Part shown: positions 18,436 through 26,789 of the stretch, one piece after another
Position numbering within the stretch: position 1 is the stretch's first letter
Layout: every line of letters begins with the position of its first letter
Source of the DNA: Companilactobacillus versmoldensis DSM 14857 = KCTC 3814
GTDB taxonomy: Bacteria; Bacillota; Bacilli; Lactobacillales; Lactobacillaceae
Assembly (NCBI RefSeq): GCF_001434295.1
Contig: NZ_AZFA01000018.1
Coordinates: 1 to 43,455 of the forward strand
Direction: 5' to 3'
DNA length: 43,455 nucleotides
Translations under genes and position numbers: made by a program
The notes under the pieces: generated by a model
The model's input: the letters and a program-made list of their open reading frames with translations, nothing else
What the model was told of the DNA's origin: nothing
Databases searched by the model: none

Positions 18436-20889
18436 GTGGCTAACAAATCTCCTAAAATTCAAGACATCCCATTAGAAAAAATCATGGGAGACCGTTTTGA
18501 GAGATATTCAAAGTCGATCATTCAACAAAGAGCCTTACCTGATATCAGGGATGGTTTAAAACCTGTTCAGAGAAGAATCTTATATTCAATGTATCTGGAC
18601 GGTAACACTTATGACAAGGGCTTCCGTAAGTCAGCCAAAGGTGTTGGTAACGTCATGGGTAATTTTCATCCTCATGGGGACTCATCAATCTATGAAGCAA
18701 TGGTGAGACTATCACAAGATTGGAAATTACGTGCACCACTGATCGAGATGCACGGTAACAATGGTTCGATGGATGGTGATCCACCGGCTGCCATGCGTTA
18801 TACCGAAGCACGTTTATCAAAGATCTCCGCTGAAATGCTCCGTGATATCAATAAGGGTACGGTCGATGAGGAGTGGAACTTCGATGATACAGAAAAGGAA
18901 CCAAAGGTTTTACCAGCCAGATTTCCGAACTTATTAGTTAACGGGGCAACTGGTATCTCCGCTGGTTATGCAACTGAGATCCCACCACATAACCTGGGAG
19001 AAGTTATCGAAGCAACTATCAAGCTGATCGATGAACCTGACACGAGTTTGGATGACCTAATGAAGATCGTCAAAGGACCAGATTTTCCTACTGGTGGTAT
19101 CTTGCAAGGTGCAAGTAGTATCAAAGAAGCCTACAAGACCGGTCGTGGTAAAGTCTATCTGAAATCAAAAACGACTATTCAAGAACTACGGGGACATAAA
19201 TCTCAAATCGTGATCACGGAAATACCTTATGAAGTCAACAAGGCTGTTCTGGTCAAGAAGATGGATGAAGTCCGCGTGCTCAAAAAAGTCGACGGTATCG
19301 CTGAAGTCCGAGACGAGTCAGACCGTAAAGGTCTCTCGATCGTAGTCGAATTAAAGCGTGATGTTGATGCCCAAGGTATCTTGAATTACTTACTAAAAAA
19401 CACTGATCTACAGATCTCTTACAACTTCAATATGGTCGCCATTTCAGAAATGACGCCTCAACAAGTTGGCTTGATCAAGATCTTGAAAGAATACATCAAG
19501 CATCAAGAAGATGTAGTTTTACGTCGTTCTCAATTTGATTTAGAAAAAGCTAAGAAACGTTTGCATATCGTTGAAGGTCTGATCAAAGCTTTATCGATCT
19601 TAGATAAAGTCATCAAAACCATCCGTGGCAGTAAGAACAAATCTGATGCTAAGAATAATTTGGTCAAAGAGTATCAATTCACTGAACCACAAGCTGAAGC
19701 TATCGTATCCTTGCAACTTTATCGTTTGACGAATACTGATGTGACTGAGCTTGAAAAAGAAGACAAAGAATTGAATGAATTGATCACCAGTTTGAATAAG
19801 ATCATCAACGACCATACTACTTTGATGAATGTCATCAAAAAAGAACTTCAACAGGTCAAGGATACATACGCTGACAAACGTCGGACGAAGATCCAAGCTA
19901 AAGTTGATGAGATCAAAGTCGATACTAAAGTCATGGTCGCCAGTGAAGAGGTCCGTGTCTTGGTTAGTCATGATGGTTATGTCAAGCGTAGTAGTCAACG
20001 TTCATATATGGCTTCTGAGCCGAGTGAAAATGGCTTAAAAGACGAAGATTATCCGATCTTAGATGTTGAAGCTAATACCTTAGATCACATCTTCATCTTT
20101 ACTGACAAAGGTAATTTGGTTTACCGTCAGATCTATGAATTAGAAGATAGCCGTTGGAAAGATACCGGTTCTCACTTGTCTCAAGAAGTTGGCCTTGCTA
20201 ACGATGAATCAGTTTTGAAGGCATTCATATTTAAGGATCTCAAACAAACAGGGACCTTTATCACCGGGACTAATGGCAATTACATCAAGCAAGTTTCATT
20301 TGAAGACCTCTTACCAGGTCGAACTTATAAATCTCGAGCTGCTCGATATATTAAATTAAAAGACGACCAAACTCGGGTCTTAGATGTCGATTATATTGCT
20401 CCAGACGCTTCCAAAGATGACTTGGTCTATGTCTTTACGAAACATTCTTATGCTTCAGCCTTTCCGATCAGTGAAGTACCAGTCGTTGGTAGCAAGGCTG
20501 TCGGTGTTAAATTCGTCAGTTTGAAACAAGATGATCAGGTGGTCAGTTACTTTATTGCCGATCAAAATGACCAAACAGATAAAATTGCTTTATTGACACA
20601 ACGTGGTTCCTATAAACAGATGAAATTGGCAGAGATCCCTGTGACAAGCCGTGCTCGTCGAGGAGTCTTGACCCTAAGAGAACTAAAACGATTACCACAT
20701 CGTATCCAATTGATTGCCAAGACCAATAAAGATACCGAACTACACGTTATCACTGATCAAAATAGTGATATTGCGATCGACTTTTCCGCCCATAATGATG
20801 CTGATCGCTATTCAAATGGATCATTCATTCTTGATCCCGAAACAGATGGTTTACCACTCCGCTTCCAAAAGATTTATAAAGAAGAATAA
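18436..20889 (+). CDS. parC: DNA topoisomerase IV subunit A
   Basis: This is the DNA-breaking subunit of topoisomerase IV. The winged-helix segment contains the quinolone-determining region [19 protein letters not shown], with Ser83 and Glu87 in the positions equivalent to E. coli Ser80 and Glu84, so no common resistance substitution is visible there. The catalytic tyrosine is Tyr122 in [10 protein letters not shown]. The C-terminal half forms the beta-pinwheel DNA-wrapping domain. The length is 817 residues. The start is GTG, six bases after the parE stop, with AGGTGAT as ribosome binding site overlapping the parE end. Confidence 0.97.
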   Translation: MANKSPKIQDIPLEKIMGDRFERYSKSIIQQRALPDIRDGLKPVQRRILYSMYLDGNTYDKGFRKSAKGVGNVMGNFHPHGDSSIYEAMVRLSQDWKLRAPLIEMHGNNGSMDGDPPAAMRYTEARLSKISAEMLRDINKGTVDEEWNFDDTEKEPKVLPARFPNLLVNGATGISAGYATEIPPHNLGEVIEATIKLIDEPDTSLDDLMKIVKGPDFPTGGILQGASSIKEAYKTGRGKVYLKSKTTIQELRGHKSQIVITEIPYEVNKAVLVKKMDEVRVLKKVDGIAEVRDESDRKGLSIVVELKRDVDAQGILNYLLKNTDLQISYNFNMVAISEMTPQQVGLIKILKEYIKHQEDVVLRRSQFDLEKAKKRLHIVEGLIKALSILDKVIKTIRGSKNKSDAKNNLVKEYQFTEPQAEAIVSLQLYRLTNTDVTELEKEDKELNELITSLNKIINDHTTLMNVIKKELQQVKDTYADKRRTKIQAKVDEIKVDTKVMVASEEVRVLVSHDGYVKRSSQRSYMASEPSENGLKDEDYPILDVEANTLDHIFIFTDKGNLVYRQIYELEDSRWKDTGSHLSQEVGLANDESVLKAFIFKDLKQTGTFITGTNGNYIKQVSFEDLLPGRTYKSRAARYIKLKDDQTRVLDVDYIAPDASKDDLVYVFTKHSYASAFPISEVPVVGSKAVGVKFVSLKQDDQVVSYFIADQNDQTDKIALLTQRGSYKQMKLAEIPVTSRARRGVLTLRELKRLPHRIQLIAKTNKDTELHVITDQNSDIAIDFSAHNDADRYSNGSFILDPETDGLPLRFQKIYKEE

Positions 20890-20974
20890 GCTTTACTATA
20901 ATTTTTTTATTATATATAGTATGATTACTTTGAAACATAGATATGAATTGATTGGTTGAGGGGGAGTGAATTCT

Positions 20975-21928
20975 TTGTTAGATGAAGATGCACGAAGAGT
21001 ATTTAGTTCAAAGGCTTTAAATTATTTTGATGAATTATCAAAAAATATGAGTTATACCAAAACTGCACAGTCTTTAGGTATCACTCAGCCTGCTTTGACT
21101 CAACAAATAAAGAAGATTGAGAAGGTCGTGGGTGCACCACTATTTTACAGTGTCGGCAAAAAGATCTATCTGACCGATGCCGGAACGCTGTTATTGAGTG
21201 CAACACAAGATATTTTTAATGTGATCAATACGGTAACTGACCAGATCCAACAGAAATCTTCTGAAAGTTCTGGGACGATCAGTATCGGTATTTTAGCTGC
21301 GGTCGAAACGAAAGTTCTTGAAGATTTCATCGTTGAATTCAATCGGATCAACCCTAATATCGAGATCGACTTAATTTTACTGACCAGAAGAGAAATTTGG
21401 GATGAGATCCAAAACAATAAGATCGATATTGCCGTGATGTATTTACCCGACAATACTATTAAAAATTGGAAATCATATAAGTCAAAGAAGATTATTAATG
21501 ATACGATAATGTTAGTTCACAATAATGAGAAGATTTTTAAGAAAGGTAAGGCTACTTACAAAGAAGCAACTGTTCAACCTTGGGCAACCTATTTGCGGGG
21601 ATATTACTTCACAGATCTATTGATCGAGAAATTTAAGAATTCCTTAGTTGATGTGCCTAAGATCGTGGCAAGATTCTCATCGCCATATCAGATCTTGAAA
21701 TTTGTTCAAGAATCAGACGATATTTATGCTGGTTTACCATTGAGTTTCTGTATTGCTAACGAACGTCTTGTTAAGTCGTACACGACTGTTTTAGAGCCAG
21801 CAATTTCGAGTGAATTGACTTTTGTTTACCGTGATGACAAAGACAAGATCCCTCGGATCAAAGAATTTTTCAACGAATGGGACAGTTTCTTACAAAAAAC
21901 TAGCTATACCGATCGTTTAAGATCTTAA
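20975..21928 (+). CDS. LysR family transcriptional regulator
   Basis: An N-terminal winged helix-turn-helix (about residues 10-70) has the family pattern YFDELSKNMSYTKTAQSLGITQPALTQQ, followed by a linker helix and a type 2 periplasmic-binding-like effector domain with GTISIGILAAVETK. GAGGGGGA lies directly against an in-frame GTG (20966), too close for initiation, but nine bases before the TTG at 20975, which I take as the start. It lies 24 bases before ppaC in the same direction, unlike the usual divergent LysR arrangement, so its target is not obvious. The ligand is unknown. Confidence 0.85.
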   Translation: MLDEDARRVFSSKALNYFDELSKNMSYTKTAQSLGITQPALTQQIKKIEKVVGAPLFYSVGKKIYLTDAGTLLLSATQDIFNVINTVTDQIQQKSSESSGTISIGILAAVETKVLEDFIVEFNRINPNIEIDLILLTRREIWDEIQNNKIDIAVMYLPDNTIKNWKSYKSKKIINDTIMLVHNNEKIFKKGKATYKEATVQPWATYLRGYYFTDLLIEKFKNSLVDVPKIVARFSSPYQILKFVQESDDIYAGLPLSFCIANERLVKSYTTVLEPAISSELTFVYRDDKDKIPRIKEFFNEWDSFLQKTSYTDRLRS

Positions 21929-21952
21929 TTACCAAGAAGGAGAATTGAATCA

Positions 21953-22888
21953 ATGACAGAAGAAAAACAATTAGTTGTAGGACATAAGAATCCCGATACA
22001 GATGCTGTAGTCGCAGCTATCTCTTATTCTTACTTGCAAAACCAAACAGGTATGAATACTGAAGCCGTAGCACAAGGAGAACCAAATAAGGAAACTAAAT
22101 TTGTTTTCAACAAGTTTGACTACAAATACCCTCGGATCACGACTGCTGTGAACGGCGATGCTAAAAAAGTTATGTTGGTCGATCACAATGAAAAACAACA
22201 AAGTTTTGATGATATCGACAATGTTGAAGTAACACATGTTGTCGATCATCATCGGATCGCTAATTTCGAGACAGCTCTTCCTTTATACTACCGTGCAGAA
22301 CCAATCGGTTGTACAAGTACTATCCTTTGGGAAATGTACAACGAACAGGATGTTGAGATCCCTGCAAAAATTGCTGGATTGATGGCCTCAGCTATTATTT
22401 CTGATACATTGTTATTGAAATCACCTACATCTACTTCAAAAGATGAAGATGCATTGAAGAGCTTGGCTAAGACTGCTGGTATCGACTATGAAGCATACGG
22501 TATGGAAATGCTCAAAGCTGGTACAGACTTGGATGATAAATCAACTCAAGAGTTGATCGATATGGATGCCAAGAGTTTCGAAATGAATGGCAATAATGTT
22601 CGTATCGCTCAAGTTAACACAGTTGATGTTGACCATACTTTGGAACGTGAAGCAGAATTTGTCAGTGACATTAAGAAAGAAAACCAAGAAAACAATTATA
22701 ACTTGTTCGTCTTGTTGATTACTAACATCATGACTAGTGATACCACAGGTGTCATCATTGGCGATGATAATGCTGTTTCAACATTTGAAAAGGCTTTGAA
22801 CACTAAGGTCAGCGACAATAAAGCTAGCTTACCTGGTGTTGTCTCACGTAAGAAACAAATCGTTCCACCATTGAATGGAGAGTTTTAG
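21953..22888 (+). CDS. ppaC: Manganese-dependent inorganic pyrophosphatase (family II)
   Basis: It hydrolyses pyrophosphate and so drives biosynthetic reactions. The DHH-family metal motifs are clear: GHKNPDTDAVVAA (His and two Asp ligands), MLVDHNEKQQ, and VVDHHRI with the DHH triad. The C-terminal DHHA2 domain contains the substrate-binding SRKKQIVPPL. The length of 311 residues is standard. AAGAAGGAGA precedes the ATG. It is close behind a LysR gene, with which it may share a transcript. Confidence 0.96.
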   Translation: MTEEKQLVVGHKNPDTDAVVAAISYSYLQNQTGMNTEAVAQGEPNKETKFVFNKFDYKYPRITTAVNGDAKKVMLVDHNEKQQSFDDIDNVEVTHVVDHHRIANFETALPLYYRAEPIGCTSTILWEMYNEQDVEIPAKIAGLMASAIISDTLLLKSPTSTSKDEDALKSLAKTAGIDYEAYGMEMLKAGTDLDDKSTQELIDMDAKSFEMNGNNVRIAQVNTVDVDHTLEREAEFVSDIKKENQENNYNLFVLLITNIMTSDTTGVIIGDDNAVSTFEKALNTKVSDNKASLPGVVSRKKQIVPPLNGEF

Positions 22889-22894
22889 TAAATA

Positions 22895-22923
22895 TAAGTA
22901 AATTAATCAAAAAAATTTACTTA
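22895..22923 (+). other. Perfect 10-bp hairpin after ppaC
   Basis: TAAGTAAATT (22895-22904) and AATTTACTTA (22914-22923) are exact inverted repeats with a nine-base A-rich loop. No T run follows, so it is a weak terminator at best; it could instead protect the ppaC mRNA end. Confidence 0.5.
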
Positions 22924-22924
22924 A

Positions 22925-22968
22925 ACTGAAACGTTTACATTGAAAACGGTTGTTTCGTCTAGTATAAT
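22925..22968 (+). promoter_or_regulatory. Promoter of the sugar transporter with a cre-like site
   Basis: TTGAAA (22940-22945) and TATAAT (22963-22968) are separated by exactly 17 bases. ACTGAAACGTTTACAT at 22925-22940, ending at the -35, matches the CcpA operator consensus (WTGNNARCGNWWWCAW) except at two positions. TTGAAAACGG, overlapping the -35, is a second partial match. Catabolite control of a sugar uptake gene is plausible but inferred. Confidence 0.65.
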
Positions 22969-22981
22969 CTTGTATATCATG

Positions 22982-23016
22982 AAAGCTGCTGGAGGTTTTT
23001 AGACTCCAGCAGTTTT
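22982..23016 (+). terminator. Terminator-like hairpin in the leader of the sugar transporter
   Basis: CTGCTGGAG (22986-22994) and CTCCAGCAG (23004-23012) form a perfect 9-bp stem, extended by an AAAG/TTTT flank and followed by TTTTG. It begins only about 14 bases after the -10 element and lies before the ribosome binding site (AAAGGGGA). So it may terminate the ppaC read-through, attenuate the new transcript, or both. Confidence 0.6.
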
Positions 23017-23054
23017 GATGTTTAAGTTACTTTTTTAAACAAAGGGGATATACA

Positions 23055-23948
23055 ATGAGTATTACGAACATTTTGATCGGACTGTGTCCGATGATTGGTT
23101 GGGGTGTCTTCCCAGTCCTTACTGGTTATTTTGGCGGTAAGCCAGTTAACCAAATCATTGGAGCAACCTATGGTACTCTGATTGGTGCAATTGTAGTGGC
23201 ATTATTCATGCGTACACCGATGATCGGTGGCAAAGAGTTCTTGTTCACTTTCTTATCTGGTATTGGTTGGGCAGCTGGTCAAATCCTAGTTTTCTATGCC
23301 TTTACTGAAATGGGAGTTTCCAGAACGATGCCTATTTCAACCGGAGCCCAGTTGATCGGAGCCTCACTGTGGGGTGTCTTGGTATTAGGCGAATGGAGTA
23401 AGACATCGTCAAAATTCATCGGATTCTTTGCGATCCTATTGATCATCATTGGTGTGTACTTCACAACTTATACTGAAAACAAGACCAAAACAGCCGGTGG
23501 ATCAAAAGCTTTCAAAGGTGTACTTTTAGTGGCCTGTGCTGAAATCGGTTACTTAGCATACTCAGCTTTCCCACAAGCTGTTCCAAAGGCTACAGGATTC
23601 GAAGCTTTCTTGCCACAAGCTTTAGGTATGGCTGTCACAGCTACTATCTTTGCTTTAGCTACTAAGAAGAATCGTCAATCAAGACCTTACCGGACAAAGA
23701 GCTCATACACGAACATCATTGCTGGTTTGTTCTTTGCATTTGCTGCTTTAACATATTTGATCTCAGCACGTCCATCCGTTAACGGATTGGCAACTGGTTT
23801 CACACTTTCACAAATGAATGTTATCTTAGCAACATTAGGTGGAATTTATGTGCTTCACGAAAAGAAAACACACAAAGAAATGATCGCAGTTCTAGCGGGA
23901 CTAGCATTAGTTGTTATTGCTGGTATCATTACTGCCTTCATTAAATAA
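23055..23948 (+). CDS. GRP family sugar transporter (GlcU/RbsU type)
   Basis: This integral membrane protein of 297 residues has about ten hydrophobic helices in the drug/metabolite-transporter fold. The N terminus LIGLCPMIGWGVFPVLTGYF and the segments GIGWAAGQILVFYAFTEMG and STGAQLIGASLWGVLVLGEW are typical of glucose or ribose uptake proteins of this family. These work as non-PTS, proton-coupled importers. The substrate here is unknown. AAAGGGGA precedes the ATG. It is monocistronic, with its own promoter, a cre-like site, a leader hairpin and a terminator. Confidence 0.9.
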   Translation: MSITNILIGLCPMIGWGVFPVLTGYFGGKPVNQIIGATYGTLIGAIVVALFMRTPMIGGKEFLFTFLSGIGWAAGQILVFYAFTEMGVSRTMPISTGAQLIGASLWGVLVLGEWSKTSSKFIGFFAILLIIIGVYFTTYTENKTKTAGGSKAFKGVLLVACAEIGYLAYSAFPQAVPKATGFEAFLPQALGMAVTATIFALATKKNRQSRPYRTKSSYTNIIAGLFFAFAALTYLISARPSVNGLATGFTLSQMNVILATLGGIYVLHEKKTHKEMIAVLAGLALVVIAGIITAFIK

Positions 23949-23952
23949 TTTT

Positions 23953-23980
23953 AAAGACATCAGTCGATGTCTTTTTTTTT
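23953..23980 (+). terminator. Terminator of the sugar transporter gene
   Basis: AAAGACATC and GATGTCTTT pair around a four-base loop and are followed by a long T run. It lies five bases after the stop. Confidence 0.92.
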
Positions 23981-23984
23981 GCAC

Positions 23985-24024
23985 AAAAAAGGTCATAGTT
24001 CTGCATCGGCAGCTCTATGACCTT
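23985..24024 (-). terminator. Minus-strand terminator with a two-part stem
   Basis: A 10-bp outer stem (AAGGTCATAG at 23989-23998 with CTATGACCTT at 24015-24024) encloses an inner CTGC/GCAG stem with an ATCG loop. Read on the minus strand it ends in a T run. The nearest minus-strand gene stops more than 200 bases away, so the RNA ending here has a long non-coding 3' part. Confidence 0.75.
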
Positions 24025-24229
24025 CGTAATTACTCAGAAACAAGTTAAAACCCATTTCCTTTCATACTTCTATCCAATAATGTGGGGGATCTCAGCTTTA
24101 AATGTTAGTGATGAGTCTAACATTTGTTAAAGCAGAAATCGAAGGAGTGTCAAATAGGGAAATCACCAATACCTATCTGACATTTTCATCATAAGTCCAT
24201 CACTATAAGATGTGAAACAGAAGACTTAT
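24025..24229 (-). other. Non-coding stretch with successive hairpins, possible 3' UTR-derived RNA
   Basis: No ORF of useful size is present. Two hairpins are visible: arms AAATGTTAG/CTAACATTT (24102-24127, extendable through GCTTT/AAAGC), and GTCAAATAGG/CCTATCTGAC (24149-24182, one mismatch). With the terminator at 23985-24024 this makes a row of three structures on the minus strand, after the LOG gene. No convincing internal promoter was found. Function unknown. Confidence 0.4.
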
Positions 24230-24802
24230 TTATTTATTTTTATATTGACGCTTTTTTGGTGTTACGTAATTATTGATATATTTATCTATGACTGATAATG
24301 AATCAGTGAACAGTAAAGTATTTTTGGATTTTTCTTCTAAGAAACCCTCATTGGTCATCTGATTGAACATAGCTTTCAGTGGGTCGTAGTAATGATTGAC
24401 ATTATAAAAGATGCAGGGATCAGGATTTTTGCCAATTCTGGTCCAAGAAAAGGCATCGGCCATTTCTTCCAAGGTCCCGGGACCTCCAGGCAACGCGATG
24501 CTAGCAATCGAGTTTTTTAACATCAATTCCTTTCGTTGATCGATCGAATCAACTATATCCACCTGATCGATTTTCTTATGAGTCAATTCACGATTGACCA
24601 TGTCTTTAGTGATAACACCATGTACATATCCATGGTCATTCAAGACGGTATCAGAGATGGTGCCCATCAGTCCAAATTTGCCGCCGCCATAAGTCAAACC
24701 ATAGTGATGAGCGACTATCCAGTGGCCAAGTTTTTCGGCTGCCTCAGTATAGATAGCCTTGTTACCGGATGAAGCTCCGCAATAAACTGCAATATTTTTC
24801 AT
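24230..24802 (-). CDS. LOG family protein (nucleoside monophosphate phosphoribohydrolase type)
   Basis: This Rossmann-fold protein of 190 residues has the family motifs GGGKFGLMG (39-47) and PGGPGTLEE (105-113), the latter being the PGGxGTxxE catalytic motif, plus AVYCGASSGN at the N terminus. LOG enzymes release ribose phosphate from nucleotides. In plants this makes active cytokinins; in bacteria the physiological substrate is often uncertain. An in-frame ATG at 24862 would add 20 residues, but these lie in the upstream gene's terminator, and AGAAAGATG precedes the ATG at 24802, so I start there. It follows an unrecognised secreted protein gene but is separated from it by a terminator. Confidence 0.9.
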   Translation of the reverse strand: MKNIAVYCGASSGNKAIYTEAAEKLGHWIVAHHYGLTYGGGKFGLMGTISDTVLNDHGYVHGVITKDMVNRELTHKKIDQVDIVDSIDQRKELMLKNSIASIALPGGPGTLEEMADAFSWTRIGKNPDPCIFYNVNHYYDPLKAMFNQMTNEGFLEEKSKNTLLFTDSLSVIDKYINNYVTPKKRQYKNK

Positions 24803-24821
24803 TTTTACACATCTTTCTAGC

Positions 24822-24858
24822 AAAAAACCCCGATCCATTTGAGATATGAATTGGGATT
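24822..24858 (-). terminator. Terminator of the secreted-protein gene
   Basis: On the minus strand AATCCCAATTC pairs with GGATCGGGGTT (two wobble pairs, one mismatch) and a T6 run follows. It lies 22 bases after the stop of the secreted-protein gene and before the LOG ribosome binding site. Confidence 0.6.
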
Positions 24859-24880
24859 TCAAGGCAATAAAATCATTTGA

Positions 24881-25762
24881 TTATAAAATGACTACGGTTC
24901 GTGCAGCAATCAATTGGCCATTAGAGTAACGGATCGAATCAGTTCCACCATTACCCACGATCCGGCTATTGGCAGAAAGTTGACTCAATTGTGCCTGACT
25001 CATACCATCAACGGTGAAGAAGATACTTTGTGTATACGTACCAGCCTTTAAAGTCTTTGGTAAATCACTCAATGCAACTTTTTTACCGTCTAAATAGACG
25101 TTATTGACAGGACTTATCTTGGTAGCTTGATAAGTCTTACCATTATCTTTGTCAGTGATCGTGAAATTTGGGATCAAATAAGTGTTTTTAAAAATATCAG
25201 CTAAGGAAGTCGACTTTATTTTGATGGTATCTTGAAAGTTAACGTCTAACTCACTCATAGGTTTGGGAACATGGACTGTCATCGGTTGTTCGCGTAAGAC
25301 CTGTCCACTGTTATAGTTATTCAGCACTTGAAGTTTAAGATTAGCTGTACCGCCATTTTTCTTCAAATCTGGTACTACGTTAGTCGCAAAATTGCTAAAA
25401 TCATCATCAGCTGGGCTGAGACGATAAAGGAAGCTCTTGACTAAGGTATTGTTACGAGCAGACTTGGCGTAGTTAAGATTAGTTTGTCCGAGCCAAGTCG
25501 TCATATCGCCAGCTAAGAACTGGTCATAGTTACGCCAATAACCATCTGTCTCTGAAGGTAAGTCATAACTAGGGATGGTGATATCTGTCGTGAGACCATC
25601 TAAGTATTGGTCAGCGTATTCTGTCGGGAACATTTGATAAGTTCCGGTATTATCCTGACTTGTCGTAGCAGCATTGACATTAGTCAGTGTGATGGCACTG
25701 AGTGACAAGACAGAGATCGTTGCACTCAAGATGATGCGGGTGAAAAGTTTGTTTTTAAACAT
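24881..25762 (-). CDS. Secreted protein of unknown function
   Basis: I do not recognise this 293-residue protein. It starts with a clear signal peptide (MFKNKL, then hydrophobic to about residue 27) and a likely cleavage site after NVNA (Ala31). The mature part is polar, without cysteine pairs, LPxTG anchor or second membrane segment, so it is probably released or bound non-covalently to the wall. Visible motifs are YWRNYDQFLAGDMTTWLGQT near the start and KTLKAGTYTQSIFFTVDG towards the end. The last part (about 190-290) alternates short strands in a pattern like an Ig- or WxL-type surface domain, but this is only an impression. AAAGGAG lies ten bases before the ATG, and the gene appears to be transcribed alone. 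Confidence 0.8.
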   Translation of the reverse strand: MFKNKLFTRIILSATISVLSLSAITLTNVNAATTSQDNTGTYQMFPTEYADQYLDGLTTDITIPSYDLPSETDGYWRNYDQFLAGDMTTWLGQTNLNYAKSARNNTLVKSFLYRLSPADDDFSNFATNVVPDLKKNGGTANLKLQVLNNYNSGQVLREQPMTVHVPKPMSELDVNFQDTIKIKSTSLADIFKNTYLIPNFTITDKDNGKTYQATKISPVNNVYLDGKKVALSDLPKTLKAGTYTQSIFFTVDGMSQAQLSQLSANSRIVGNGGTDSIRYSNGQLIAARTVVIL

Positions 25763-25840
25763 TGAGGCGAGCTCCTTTGTATCTGAATATAAATATTATA
25801 ATTCAAATGTTATCAAATTACTGTTACAATTCAGGAATCT

Positions 25841-26635
25841 TTAGATATTTTCAAAATCGCTTTCCCGCAATAGTCGACGATAATAAAGTAGTGATGAGGT
25901 ATCTAAGTGCTCGATGATCTTCAATTGCTCATCATTAGGTTCTTTTTCGCTTAGTAACAATAAGATAAAGGTCGTATAGAGCTTTTTGGGAGTCAGATCC
26001 AAATTGGTTTTGTCACTGTCCTTTTTGATATCACGATGTAAAGCAGAAGTGCTCAGTAGAGGAGACTTAGCTCCTTTGTTACGTGAAAGGAACAGATTTT
26101 GGTTGTGCCAGTAATTTCGATAAGGCTCGATAAAGTCATCATACTCAGATAAAAAACTCGTCTCAGGGTCTGAAAAGGCTAATTTTTGGAAGATTTGATA
26201 AAAGCCTTCAGCCAAGGCTCGCTGATAAGTGAATCCTTTCGAAATTGCTAAGATCAACAAGCGTGGATAGACATGTAAAGAGATATCGTTTAGATACCTT
26301 GGTAAGTCTAAGAAGACATCGACTGGAAAATCTTCCTGAGTCGGGACTTTTAGGCTAGTGATATTAAGTGTCGGTATCTCTTTGATCTTCTTGTTCGCAA
26401 ATAGATACTTGAAGTAAATATTGAGATTACTCAGGATCTTATTGATAGTTGATGGACTAAGTTTTAAGGTCGTCATCAAATAGTCCTTGTAGATCCGTAA
26501 GTCCTGTTCATGGATGGTCGTTAGATCTTCCGTTGCTTTATAAGAGGGATGTTTAACCACTAGGTAGTCAAAGAAATCATGCAGACTATTGAGATATTCA
26601 GTATGAGCTCTTGAAGAGATAGCGCGAGTTTTCAA
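25841..26635 (-). CDS. Tyrosine-recombinase-like protein with degenerate catalytic domain
   Basis: The N-terminal part (SRAHTEYLNSLHDFFDYLV through NKILSNLNIYFKYLFANKKI) is a SAM-like integrase DNA-binding domain. The rest aligns by position with a recombinase catalytic domain, but the key residues are missing. The usual TPHxLRHTFAT box reads TPKKLYTTFILLL, the LGHxS box reads IEHLDTSS, and only tyrosines in LLYYRRLL remain near the nucleophile position. It therefore probably binds DNA without cutting it. The first standard start is TTG at 26635. However, the frame continues upstream through codons for KIPYIPGFNAY to an ACG at 26672-26674, which has TAAGGA six bases before it; that may be the true start. 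Downstream is the secreted-protein gene. Confidence 0.75.
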   Translation of the reverse strand: MKTRAISSRAHTEYLNSLHDFFDYLVVKHPSYKATEDLTTIHEQDLRIYKDYLMTTLKLSPSTINKILSNLNIYFKYLFANKKIKEIPTLNITSLKVPTQEDFPVDVFLDLPRYLNDISLHVYPRLLILAISKGFTYQRALAEGFYQIFQKLAFSDPETSFLSEYDDFIEPYRNYWHNQNLFLSRNKGAKSPLLSTSALHRDIKKDSDKTNLDLTPKKLYTTFILLLLSEKEPNDEQLKIIEHLDTSSLLYYRRLLRESDFENI

Positions 26636-26745
26636 ATATGCATTAAATCCAGGGATATATGGTATTTTTGTCGTAAGTAGTCCTTATTAGTTATTAGATA
26701 CTACTAGATTAGCGGACTTATGACTATTCAGCAAATTACACGATA

Positions 26746-26789
26746 AAAAACCTCACAGATGTTCAATAACATTGTGAGGTAATTTTTTT
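26746..26789 (-). terminator. Terminator of the 2-hydroxyacid dehydrogenase gene
   Basis: On the minus strand ACCTCACA pairs with TGTGAGGT, with an inner ATGTT/AACAT stem, and a T6 run follows. It overlaps the stop codon of the dehydrogenase gene. Confidence 0.9.

Noticed and set aside
23985-24229. 6S RNA, tmRNA or SRP RNA gene
   Set aside because: There is no long terminal pairing expected of 6S RNA, no tag-peptide or tRNA-like ends, and no SRP apical loop motif.
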